Positions 1-6,911 of a stretch of DNA of 55,625 nt are shown here, piece after piece. The stretch comes from SIG299 sp964544055 (GTDB lineage Bacteria; Bacillota; Clostridia; Lachnospirales; Lachnospiraceae). The stretch is from positions 1-55,625 of the forward strand of contig CAZJAA010000021.1 in NCBI GenBank assembly GCA_964544055.1, written 5' to 3'. A program made the translations under genes and the position numbers. The notes beneath the pieces were generated by a model that was not told where the DNA came from, did not search any database, and saw only the letters and a list, made by a program, of their open reading frames with translations. Numbering within the stretch: position 1 is the first letter of the stretch; each line of letters starts with the position of its first letter.

Positions 1-197
1 TTTTGCGAATTGCGGTGGGGGCTGAATAGTTACTTTCTCCGATTAGCTCCACACCTCCATATGAGCAAAACAGCAAGCTGCTTTGCAGCGACTGGCAGCT
101 TTGCTGACAGGTTTTGCGAATTGCGGTGGGGGCTGAATAGTTACTTTCTCCGATTAGCTCCACACCTCCATATGAGCAAAACAGCAAGCTGCTTTGC
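1..197. repeat. Tandem repeat, period 111 bp
   Basis: An 86-bp block at 1-86 recurs without a mismatch at 112-197, separated by a 25-bp spacer, so the period is 111 bp. The block holds the motif GCTGAATAGTTAC (21-33 and 132-144) and ATTAGCTCCACACC (42-55 and 153-166). A diverged relative lies at 9468-9670. The second block ends one base before the stop codon of ispD, so the repeat is the immediate 3' flank of that gene. The left block is cut by the window edge, so the true copy number is unknown. Parts of the unit are imperfectly self-complementary (CAAAAC against GTTTTG, CACACC against GGTGGG), which would give a folded RNA downstream of ispD. Confidence 0.9.
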
Positions 198-198
198 C

Positions 199-894
199 TC
201 AATTTCTGCTTTTCAAGAGAGCTTCTGCTATTGCAATATCCTCTGGTGTGGTTACCTTTATATTTTCATAGCCTGCTTCAAACATCACCACATTCACTGT
301 TCCATAACGTTGCACCACCATAGCATCATCTGTAATATCGGCATCTTTATTTTGTATCACCTGTCCATAAGAAGTTCTTGCGAGCTCGTATGAAAAGCAT
401 TGCGGTGTCTGTGCGATCCACGTCTGCTTTCTCACAGGTGTGGAACATATTCTGTTTTCCGGGTCTACCAGCTGAATCGTATCCTTTGCCGGCATTCCTG
501 CCACACACGCTTTCGTTTTTTTCACAAGCTCGATAGCCTCATTTATCACGGAAATTGAAATCAGCGGTCGTGCTCCATCATGAATCAGCACATACTCCGC
601 TCCTTCCGCTGCCAGAAGTCCCTGATATACCGAATGATACCGTTCCGCTCCACCTTCCACAATGTGCGTAACCTTTGTTATATGATATTTATCCACAATT
701 TCTTTTTTACAGTATTCCTGTTCTCCACAGCCGGTCACCAGAATAATTTCGTCCACACCGCTTTTTTCAAATGCCTGTAACGAATAAAACAGTACCGGTT
801 TTTCCAGTAAACTCAGGTACTGTTTTGGTATTTTACTGTTCATTCTGGCCCCTCTGCCGGCTGCAAGAACAATCGCTGTTGCTCTGGCCGCCAT
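199..894 (-). CDS. ispD: 2-C-methyl-D-erythritol 4-phosphate cytidylyltransferase
   Basis: IspD makes CDP-methylerythritol from MEP and CTP, the third step of the non-mevalonate isoprenoid pathway, in the cytoplasm. The 231-aa product is full length for the family. It shows the nucleotide-binding start VLAAGRGARMNSKIPKQYL, the HDGARPL motif in the middle, and the TPVRKQTWIAQTPQ segment that precedes the substrate-binding region. The frame is open for 31 more codons upstream, but the ATG at 894 is preceded by AAGGAGGA at good spacing and begins the conserved MAARATAIVLAAG stretch. It is the last gene of the run that includes tsaD (79-bp gap). The 111-bp repeat begins 1 bp after its stop. Confidence 0.95.
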   Translation of the reverse strand: MAARATAIVLAAGRGARMNSKIPKQYLSLLEKPVLFYSLQAFEKSGVDEIILVTGCGEQEYCKKEIVDKYHITKVTHIVEGGAERYHSVYQGLLAAEGAEYVLIHDGARPLISISVINEAIELVKKTKACVAGMPAKDTIQLVDPENRICSTPVRKQTWIAQTPQCFSYELARTSYGQVIQNKDADITDDAMVVQRYGTVNVVMFEAGYENIKVTTPEDIAIAEALLKSRN

Positions 895-973
895 ATCGTT
901 CCTCCTTATGTTCAGGTCATGCGCTCTTGTTTTCTTCCATGAATATTCTCCGGAAAGCTCTGAAAGTTTCCGA

Positions 974-1993
974 TTATCGCTGCCCAATTTTTAAATTTGG
1001 CACCGCATTCAGGTTCAGTCCATGACGTACACCTTTTTTATACTCATAGTAAGCCGCTGCACCAATCATTGCCGCATTATCCGTGCAGAATATTGGTGAA
1101 GGGTAAAATAACGTTTTTCCAGCTTTTTTGCAGGCCGCCTCCATTCCGGCTCTTAGTGCAGAGTTGGAAGCAACGCCTCCTGCCAGTGCAACCTTGTCAA
1201 TACCATATTCTTTTGCCGCCAGCAACGCTTTTTCCACCAGAACATCCACGACTGCTGCCTGAAAAGAAGCCGCTACATCAGCACGGTTTACCTCTTCTCC
1301 TAATTGCTCCGCATGATGAAGATAATTCAGCACTGCCGACTTCAAACCGCTGAAGCTGAAATCAAACGGACACCCCTCCACATGGGCATGCGGAAATGGA
1401 ATTGCCTGAGGATTGCCTTTCTTCGCAAGCTTATCAATCTTTGGTCCGCCCGGATAGCCAAGCCCTATGGCTCGTGCAACCTTGTCATAAGCCTCCCCTG
1501 CTGCATCATCATGCGTTCTGCCGATAATTTCGTATTCGCCATATGCCTTTACTATGACCAGATGAGTATGTCCTCCCGATACGATAAGACATAAAAACGG
1601 CGGTTCCAGCTCAGGATGCTCGATATAGTTTGCAGAAACGTGTCCCTCAATATGATGTACGCCAACCAGTGGCAGACCAGCAGCATAACTGATTGCCTTT
1701 GCCTCAGCTACGCCGACTAAAAGTGCTCCAACCAGCCCCGGACCATAAGTAACGCCAATGGCGTCCATCTGGGAAAGTTCCATGTGTGCTTCCGAAAGAG
1801 CTTCTGTAATCACCTGATTGATTTTTTCAATATGTTTTCTTGATGCAATTTCAGGCACCACTCCGCCATACAACGTATGAAGCGCAATCTGGGATGAAAT
1901 TACATTCGATAAGACTGTCCGCCCGTTTTTTACTACCGCAGCTGCGGTTTCATCACAGGAGGATTCAATTGCAAGTATAAACGTATCTTCCAT
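974..1993 (-). CDS. tsaD: tRNA N6-adenosine threonylcarbamoyltransferase TsaD
   Basis: TsaD transfers the threonylcarbamoyl group to A37 of ANN-decoding tRNAs (t6A), working with TsaB and TsaE, which are encoded a few genes upstream. The 339-aa product has the ASKHA fold signature: IESSCDETAAAV at the N terminus, the metal-binding HHIEGH motif near residue 110, GGHTHL, and the late nucleotide-binding LAGGVASNSALR. The start was set at the ATG at 1993 because the family begins a few residues before ILAIESSCDE and the codon follows GGAATGGAGAGGATT. The frame continues 16 codons upstream into a shared leader repeat. The neighbours (DUF6715-like, rnz, ispD) are functionally unrelated housekeeping genes. 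Confidence 0.95.
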   Translation of the reverse strand: MEDTFILAIESSCDETAAAVVKNGRTVLSNVISSQIALHTLYGGVVPEIASRKHIEKINQVITEALSEAHMELSQMDAIGVTYGPGLVGALLVGVAEAKAISYAAGLPLVGVHHIEGHVSANYIEHPELEPPFLCLIVSGGHTHLVIVKAYGEYEIIGRTHDDAAGEAYDKVARAIGLGYPGGPKIDKLAKKGNPQAIPFPHAHVEGCPFDFSFSGLKSAVLNYLHHAEQLGEEVNRADVAASFQAAVVDVLVEKALLAAKEYGIDKVALAGGVASNSALRAGMEAACKKAGKTLFYPSPIFCTDNAAMIGAAAYYEYKKGVRHGLNLNAVPNLKIGQR

Positions 1994-2088
1994 AATCCTC
2001 TCCATTCCGGAGCGTTTTTTCGACGGAGGCAAAAGAAACAAAGTTTCTTAAGAAATTCGCACAGGCGATTTCTGTTCTGCCATCAAGA
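1994..2088 (-). repeat. Interspersed leader element before tsaD
   Basis: Read on the minus strand this segment contains CGCCTGTGCGAATTTCTTAA, then a hairpin around GAAACTTTGTTTC, then CGAAAAAACGC and CCGGAATGGAGAGG just before the tsaD ATG. Close relatives precede dnaE, the GT2 gene at 33406, flgL, flgK and tagD. The 3' end carries the ribosome binding site. It is non-coding by appearance. The function is unknown. Confidence 0.7.
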
Positions 2089-2092
2089 TGCA

Positions 2093-2686
2093 TTAATCCT
2101 CAATTTCAATTGGATCAGTCAGTCGCCAGCCAACAATTTTCCAGCGGCCGTTTTCATCTTCCCGAAGCAAAAACTGCTCATAGGTTCTTGTATAACCTTC
2201 TTTTTTTGTATTCATGGTGTAGCTGGCAACAATGCTTGCGAAGCTGTTTTCCTCATCCTTCCAGTTTTTCACACTGCTTTGTTTTTGAACACGCCAGCTG
2301 ACCATTTCCTGCTTTTTTTCTTTTGCGGCATCAATTTCCGCAGTCAGTTTATTAGTAAAGTTGTCCAGCGGATTATTATAAAGAAATTCTTCATCAAAAA
2401 GCTTCCGCTGCATTTCTATCAGTTTTGTCAATTCCTCTTCTGATACAGTCTGATTATGGTAGCACTGGGATATGCGCGAGAATAAACGTACCACTTCCCG
2501 TACGGTAGCAGGATAATTTCTGTCAATATCCTTTGCCAGAATTGTCTGTGCTTCGGTATTTTTCTTTTCCTCTTTCGAAAAAATGCCGTTATCTTCTCTT
2601 AAGTTCAACGCAAGAAAAACTCCAAGCATCACAAAAACCACGATACAGAGGGTTCCAATTAATTGTGCATTTTTTTTCCCTTTCAT
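2093..2686 (-). CDS. Membrane-anchored DUF6715-like protein
   Basis: The product is 197 aa. It has a basic N terminus (MKGKKNAQ) and one transmembrane segment (about residues 8-27, IGTLCIVVFVMLGVFLALN), followed by an acidic and lysine-rich extracytoplasmic domain. No catalytic motif is visible. The C-terminal part, ending near GRWKIVGWRLTDPIEIED, has the look of an NTF2-like or SnoaL-like beta domain. The family is, to my knowledge, restricted to Lachnospiraceae and uncharacterised. The start was set at the ATG at 2686 after GGGAGGAAG; the frame is open for 26 codons further up but without a better site. It sits between rnz (46-bp gap) and tsaD (99-bp leader). Cotranscription is likely; the role is unknown. 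Confidence 0.75.
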   Translation of the reverse strand: MKGKKNAQLIGTLCIVVFVMLGVFLALNLREDNGIFSKEEKKNTEAQTILAKDIDRNYPATVREVVRLFSRISQCYHNQTVSEEELTKLIEMQRKLFDEEFLYNNPLDNFTNKLTAEIDAAKEKKQEMVSWRVQKQSSVKNWKDEENSFASIVASYTMNTKKEGYTRTYEQFLLREDENGRWKIVGWRLTDPIEIED

Positions 2687-2732
2687 CTGTGCTTCCTCCC
2701 TACTACAAATTCTGATTTGACAGCTGTTTTGC

Positions 2733-3647
2733 TCATACTTCTTTTTCAAAGTCCAGAGTAACATTCATGCCATCCCTGCCACAGCGTACTTCCGGAAAAA
2801 TCCGCTTTGCTTCCAAAAGTGTATCCTTTGGACGGACTAAAGAAGGGCTGTAATGCGTCAGCCAGAGCTCCTGCACCCCGGCTTCTTTGGCAATCTGAGC
2901 CGCTTCAGCAAATGTCATATGCTTGTACTCCGTAGCACGGGATTTTTTTTCTGCTTCGCCATACATTCCTTCACATATTAATAAATCGGCATCTTTTGCA
3001 TTTTTCACAATACCTTTTGTCGGTCTTGTATCGGTACAATATGTCACCTTAATGCCTTTACGCTCCGGTCCAAGAACCATATCCGGTGTATAGGTAATAC
3101 CTTCTGCCTCAATGATTTCCCCTTTTTGCAACCGATTCCAATACATTAACGGAATGTTCTGTTCCTTTGCTTTTTCTGCAAAAAAGCGACCTCCTCTTTT
3201 GATGGAAAGCGTATAGCCATAACAGATTACATTGTGATTTACACGGAACATATCTATCTGGTAGCCGCATAGCTCCAGATGCTGCTCCGGCTCCGTTATT
3301 TCAATAAAATTCAACGCAAACGGAAGCTCCGGCGCAATGATGCGCAAGGCAGTAACAACCCGTTCCAGTCCTTTGGGACCTACTAAGGTTACCGGTTCCC
3401 TGCGCTCCGCATTTCCCATAGAAAGCAACAGTCCCGGAAGTCCACTGATATGGTCTCCATGGAAATGGGTAAAGCAGATGACATCAATATCATGACAGCT
3501 CCAGCCATTTTCTTTCAACGCAATCTGCGTTCCTTCGCCACAGTCAATCAATAATCCTTTTCCGTTATATCTGGTCATCAACGCTGTCAGCCAGCGTCCC
3601 GGCAAAGGCATCATGCCTCCGGTTCCAAGCAAACACAAATCTAACAT
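2733..3647 (-). CDS. rnz: Ribonuclease Z
   Basis: RNase Z cuts the 3' trailer from tRNA precursors that lack an encoded CCA. The 304-aa protein is a typical short-form member of the metallo-beta-lactamase superfamily. It has the zinc motif HFHGDHISGLPGLLLSM near residue 61, an early GTGGMMPLPGRW segment, further metal ligands in VNHN and CTDTRPT, and the late LTHYSPSL histidine. The ATG at 3647 follows GTGAGGAAATAGA. It lies 14 bp after the small zinc protein gene and 46 bp before the DUF6715-like gene. The gene pairs naturally with the tRNA-modifying tsa genes around it. Confidence 0.95.
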   Translation of the reverse strand: MLDLCLLGTGGMMPLPGRWLTALMTRYNGKGLLIDCGEGTQIALKENGWSCHDIDVICFTHFHGDHISGLPGLLLSMGNAERREPVTLVGPKGLERVVTALRIIAPELPFALNFIEITEPEQHLELCGYQIDMFRVNHNVICYGYTLSIKRGGRFFAEKAKEQNIPLMYWNRLQKGEIIEAEGITYTPDMVLGPERKGIKVTYCTDTRPTKGIVKNAKDADLLICEGMYGEAEKKSRATEYKHMTFAEAAQIAKEAGVQELWLTHYSPSLVRPKDTLLEAKRIFPEVRCGRDGMNVTLDFEKEV

Positions 3648-3661
3648 TCTATTTCCTCACT

Positions 3662-3877
3662 TTATAAAAGTTCCGTTCTTTCTTCTGCCTTCGGCGGAAT
3701 TTGAAAACCGGCAATCCATTTGTCATAACAAGCTTCGCAGACGAGCAGATGATGCCGCTGCCTGTCCTTGTCCGAAAAATATCCCCAGTCTTTCGTAATT
3801 TCAAGAACATCCTCCTTGAAAATTCCGCACTCTGAAATTATAACTCTTCCACAACAATTACATCTTTTTGTTTCCAC
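3662..3877 (-). CDS. Small CxxC zinc-binding protein
   Basis: The product is 71 aa. Cysteines are arranged as CNCC near the N terminus and CEACYDKW near residue 49, which suggests one zinc-ribbon or treble-clef site. The remaining sequence is polar, with no signal peptide or membrane segment, so it is probably cytoplasmic. The start codon is GTG at 3877, placed 8 bases after GGAGGA. An overlapping ATG upstream is in another frame and stops quickly. A good sigma-A promoter lies at 3914-3942, making this the first gene of an internal unit (zinc protein-rnz-DUF6715-tsaD-ispD). Similar short proteins are common hypothetical genes in Lachnospiraceae. The function is unknown; a regulatory or chaperone-like zinc protein is only a guess. 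Confidence 0.8.
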   Translation of the reverse strand: METKRCNCCGRVIISECGIFKEDVLEITKDWGYFSDKDRQRHHLLVCEACYDKWIAGFQIPPKAEERTELL

Positions 3878-3913
3878 TGTTCATTCCTCCACTTTTCCAT
3901 GACGTATGGAATG

Positions 3914-3942
3914 ATTATAAAGAATTTTCGCCTTTCTGCCAA
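3914..3942 (-). promoter_or_regulatory. Sigma-A promoter before zinc protein and rnz
   Basis: The minus strand reads TTGGCA, 17 bp, TATAAT. Both boxes are near consensus and the spacing is ideal. It lies in the only sizeable gap (94 bp) of the left operon, between rimI and the GTG-started zinc protein gene, so rnz, tsaD and ispD can be transcribed independently of the riboswitch unit. Confidence 0.85.
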
Positions 3943-3971
3943 TGGAACTTACTCCCATCCATAGCAGAAAG

Positions 3972-4406
3972 TTACAGTGTTTTACACATCAGAACCGCAT
4001 TTTCCTGCGGCTGTTCATAAAAATTTTTGCGAATACCGTTTGCAAAAAATCCAAGGGATGCGTACAGAGTCTTTGCCGCCTCATTACTCTCCCGGACTTC
4101 CAGATATAAAACTGCAATGCCCAGTTTTTTAGCTTCTGTCATCAGAACTTCCAACATTTTTCTTCCGATTCCCTGTCTTCTGGCAGAAGCCTTGACACAG
4201 ACATTTGGTATTTCTGCCTCGTCAAGAACATATAAAAAGCCACAATAGCCAAGAATTTCCCCCGCATCTTCCGCTACAAAATACCGGAAATTCGGTTTTT
4301 CTACTGTATCGGTAAATGCACGCAGACTCCATGGTATGGAAAAACTTGCTGCTTCAATTTCTGTCACCTGATTACAGTCTTCCATTGTCATCCGTCGTAT
4401 CTGCAT
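3972..4406 (-). CDS. rimI: Ribosomal protein S18-alanine N-acetyltransferase
   Basis: RimI is a GNAT-fold enzyme that moves acetyl from acetyl-CoA to the N-terminal alanine of ribosomal protein S18 (and possibly other proteins). The 144-aa product has the acetyl-CoA pyrophosphate loop RRQGIGRKML near residue 77, the preceding VCVKASARR strand, and the C-terminal LYLEVRESNEAAKTLYASLG and GFFANGIRKNFY motifs that are typical of RimI. It starts 1 bp after the tsaB stop, the usual tsaB-rimI coupling in Firmicutes. Confidence 0.92.
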   Translation of the reverse strand: MQIRRMTMEDCNQVTEIEAASFSIPWSLRAFTDTVEKPNFRYFVAEDAGEILGYCGFLYVLDEAEIPNVCVKASARRQGIGRKMLEVLMTEAKKLGIAVLYLEVRESNEAAKTLYASLGFFANGIRKNFYEQPQENAVLMCKTL

Positions 4407-4407
4407 C

Positions 4408-5115
4408 TTACTTTTCCGCCTGCTTTTCTTTGAGTTCCCGTTCTGCCTGCGAAAGTCTTAAATACTCCGGCTCATGCTCATCTGCCGACTGAAACACTCC
4501 GTTTTTATAGAGTTCTGCAGCTCTTGCCGCCAGTGCCCCGGCTCTTTGTTTTCCCAAATGTATCGGTGCAAAGGAATATGGTACCGTTGTTTTCTCTGCA
4601 AGAACTTCCGCAAAAGCATCGGCTCCATCCCCAAGATAAGTCACCGGCTCTCCAAGTGCATTCACCTTTTCAATTATTTCTTCTACCTGCACCGCCATCT
4701 GGTCTTCCACGATTTCAAACCCATTTTTACCATAGCGGTATAATCCGGTATAAACCTGATTTCTTCTGGCGTCCATAAGCGGACACAAAATTCCTTCCGT
4801 GCCATAAAGATTTACCGCAATTCCCTGCGTAGTTGGCACAGGAATAATCGGCTTTTGTAAAACCAGCGCAAGTCCCTTGGCGGTTGCCGAACCAATGCGC
4901 AGTCCGGTAAAGGAGCCTGGACCGGCTGAAACAGCAATCGCATCAATTTCCTTTAAATCCAGATCAACCATGGAAACAATTTCCTCCACCATGGGAAGTA
5001 ACGTCTGGGAATGTGTCTTTTTAAAATTTACGGTATACTCCGCCAGCAGGGTATCTTCGGTAGCAAGTGCCGCAGAAGCTACCAGACCGGAGCTTTCAAT
5101 TGCTAATATCTTCAT
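4408..5115 (-). CDS. tsaB: t6A biosynthesis protein TsaB
   Basis: TsaB is the non-catalytic ASKHA partner that dimerises with TsaD and allows t6A synthesis. The 235-aa product opens with ILAIESSGLVASAAL, contains KKTHSQTLLPMVEEI, and has the very conserved SAGPGSFTGLRIGSATAKG motif near residue 63. The ATG at 5115 follows AAGGTGA. The C-terminal tail is rich in Glu and Lys. It lies between tsaE (24-bp gap) and rimI (1 bp), the classical tsaE-tsaB-rimI order. Confidence 0.95.
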   Translation of the reverse strand: MKILAIESSGLVASAALATEDTLLAEYTVNFKKTHSQTLLPMVEEIVSMVDLDLKEIDAIAVSAGPGSFTGLRIGSATAKGLALVLQKPIIPVPTTQGIAVNLYGTEGILCPLMDARRNQVYTGLYRYGKNGFEIVEDQMAVQVEEIIEKVNALGEPVTYLGDGADAFAEVLAEKTTVPYSFAPIHLGKQRAGALAARAAELYKNGVFQSADEHEPEYLRLSQAERELKEKQAEK

Positions 5116-5139
5116 TGTTCACCTTTTTCTGCCAGAAAT

Positions 5140-5562
5140 TCAGGCTTCTACTGTAATTTGGCGATAATCAAATCCTTTTTCAAGTTTTTTCTTAATTGTT
5201 ATTTTTTTGTGGTTTTCCGGCAGGATTTCCTTTATCAGCTCCGCCCATTCAATCAGACAGACTCCTTCCCCATAGAAACAGTCCTCATATCCGATTTCTT
5301 CCATTTCTTCTATATCTTCAATGCGATATACATCAAAATGATACAGTGGCAGCCGTCCCTCCTCATAAATCTGTACGATAGTAAAGGTCGGACTGCTGAC
5401 CGGCTCCGTAATCCCAAGTCCCACAGCAAAACCTTTGGTAAATATGGTTTTTCCCACGCCAAGGTCACCGGACAGGCAGTATACCTCACCCGGTTTTGCT
5501 TTCTGTGCTAATTCTTTTGCTATCTGAAACGTTTCCTTTTCGGAAAAACTGTCCAACTGCAT
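5140..5562 (-). CDS. tsaE: tRNA t6A biosynthesis ATPase TsaE
   Basis: TsaE is a small P-loop ATPase that drives turnover of the TsaB-TsaD complex. The 140-aa product has the Walker A motif GDLGVGKTIFTKG near residues 32-44, the switch-like SSPTFTIVQIYE segment, the HFDVYRIED strand, and CLIEWAE, all diagnostic for the family. The ATG at 5562 has only a distant ribosome binding site (GAGAGGAAC about 12 bases away), so translation may depend on coupling to the YcxB-like gene 22 bp upstream. Confidence 0.93.
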   Translation of the reverse strand: MQLDSFSEKETFQIAKELAQKAKPGEVYCLSGDLGVGKTIFTKGFAVGLGITEPVSSPTFTIVQIYEEGRLPLYHFDVYRIEDIEEMEEIGYEDCFYGEGVCLIEWAELIKEILPENHKKITIKKKLEKGFDYRQITVEA

Positions 5563-5584
5563 TTTTTCACACGGTTCCTCTCTT

Positions 5585-6097
5585 TTATTTTTTTAGTTTC
5601 TTCGCCTGCTGCGGCAAAGCTTCCCGGATTAACTGTTTCAGTGCCGACTGCTGTTCTCCAAGTTCTTTTTTAGGAAGAACAAGAGCGTTCGCTGCTCCCA
5701 GATACAGGACAATGTTTTTACCGGTTTCACGGATAAGAACTACGGATTCCCACCCGGCAGAATCCGAACTCTCCCCCTGGGAAACCGTAAATCCGCTACT
5801 TTGAAAAACATACTGAAGCGGATTTTGAAACATCGGTGATTTTTTCACCTGCTTTGCAGCCTTATACAGCAACAGCAACGGATTGATAACCGTAAACAGC
5901 AGTGCAAGTACCACCAGCATAGCAGTCACTCCCGCTTTTCCGTTTCCAAAACCGGCAAGCAGTGCAGCTATTCCAGCAAAACTGAATGCATAATTTACTA
6001 TACCGGAAATTCCGTGGTAGGAATGCCAGTATAAAAAATCAAACATATAAGAGGTTTTCATCTGAACAGAAACTTCTACTTTTTTATCTGATTCCAT
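5585..6097 (-). CDS. YcxB-like membrane protein
   Basis: The product is 170 aa. The start was set at the ATG at 6097, which follows AAGGAGA; the frame is open further up into ribU. The N-terminal part has the short cytoplasmic segment VEVSVQMKTSYMFDFLYW, then two hydrophobic stretches (about residues 28-48 and 54-74), then a basic hinge KAAKQVKKSP. The C-terminal half is a soluble beta-rich domain with WESVVLIRETGKNIVLYLG, which resembles the YcxB/PH-like domain seen in many Firmicute membrane proteins. No enzyme motif is present. It sits between ribU (5-bp gap) and tsaE. A role in membrane homeostasis is only a guess. Confidence 0.75.
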   Translation of the reverse strand: MESDKKVEVSVQMKTSYMFDFLYWHSYHGISGIVNYAFSFAGIAALLAGFGNGKAGVTAMLVVLALLFTVINPLLLLYKAAKQVKKSPMFQNPLQYVFQSSGFTVSQGESSDSAGWESVVLIRETGKNIVLYLGAANALVLPKKELGEQQSALKQLIREALPQQAKKLKK

Positions 6098-6102
6098 GAA
6101 AT

Positions 6103-6717
6103 CTATTCTCCTTTTAAAATCCTGCTGATTGGTTTGTAAATCAGCATTGTTATAACCGATACGATACCGCATTTTAATAAATTCAGCGGTGCCGTGGCAA
6201 AAAGAACAAAGGTGAGCATACTGTCCACCGCCCGATTGACTTCTGTTCCCATGGCAATCAGTGCATCAATTTCCATATGGAATGCCTTACTGTACGCTGG
6301 AAGCAACAAAAATGCATTTAACAGACATCCTGCCACCGTGCAGGTAAGCGTTCCGAGAATCAGCCCCAGCACAGCACGTTTTTTTGATTTGCGGAGGTAA
6401 TATACAAAAGCCGCCGGAACCACATATGCGCAGCCAATTAAAAAATTGGCAAACTCTCCTACAAACACAGTTGTTGTTCCATCAAACAGCAGGTTCAGCA
6501 AGATTTTAATCAGTTCAATCGCCACTCCGGCAAGCGGTCCCATAGCAAATGCCCCGATGATGACCGGAAGCTCGCTGGCATCAATCTTGTAAAACGGTGG
6601 GAGAAACGGCAATGGAAACTCAAACAACATGAGCACCACCGCCACCGCTCCGAGCATGGAAATGCTCACCATATTTCTTGTCCGCACATTTCTGTCTACA
6701 TTACTACCCTTATTCAT
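6103..6717 (-). CDS. ribU: Riboflavin ECF transporter S component
   Basis: RibU is the substrate-binding membrane subunit that captures riboflavin and joins the shared EcfA/A'/T energy-coupling module. The 204-aa product has five to six hydrophobic segments. It carries the RibU signature around residues 45-75, with YKIDASELPVIIGAFAMGP and GVAIELIKILL, and the GEFANFLIG stretch before helix 4. A basic, Asn/Arg-rich N terminus (MNKGSNVDRNVRTRN) matches the EcfT-contact region of S components. The FMN riboswitch directly upstream supports the substrate. The ATG at 6717 follows GGAGGAGAGAGGAGAG, part of which is within or next to the riboswitch 3' end, so control is probably at translation. Confidence 0.95.
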   Translation of the reverse strand: MNKGSNVDRNVRTRNMVSISMLGAVAVVLMLFEFPLPFLPPFYKIDASELPVIIGAFAMGPLAGVAIELIKILLNLLFDGTTTVFVGEFANFLIGCAYVVPAAFVYYLRKSKKRAVLGLILGTLTCTVAGCLLNAFLLLPAYSKAFHMEIDALIAMGTEVNRAVDSMLTFVLFATAPLNLLKCGIVSVITMLIYKPISRILKGE

Positions 6718-6729
6718 TTTTTACTCTCC

Positions 6730-6850
6730 TCTCTCCTCCAGACTATACTGTCGGTAATGGAATTTCACCATTTCGGCAAAAGGATTTTCCTTTTGTTCGC
6801 GGACTATACCGCCGGTCGGGAATTGCACCCTGCCCCGTGAAGAAGTTCTG
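6730..6850 (-). promoter_or_regulatory. FMN riboswitch (RFN element)
   Basis: Minus-strand reading shows the conserved core in order: ACGGGGCAGGGTGCAATTCC, then GACCGGCGGTATAGTCCGCG, a variable AAAAGGA hairpin with TCCTTTT, then GGTGAAATTCC, CCGACAGTATAGTCTGGA, ending at GGAGGAGAG. All the invariant RFN blocks (GGGCAGGGT, CCGACCGGCGGT, AGTCCGCG, CCGACAGT, AGTCTGGA) can be read. The element ends at the ribU ribosome binding site, and no poly-U terminator is seen between it and ribU. FMN binding is therefore expected to block initiation of ribU. Confidence 0.97.
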
Positions 6851-6911
6851 TTTCATTCCGCATTTTCCAGCGATAACGAAACGATACTCATTTTTCTTTC
6901 ACATCTTTTAT

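Noticed and set aside
1..197. Possible CRISPR array
   Set aside because: The repeat is 86 bp with a single 25-bp spacer and no cas gene nearby; it is related to a dispersed palindromic element instead.
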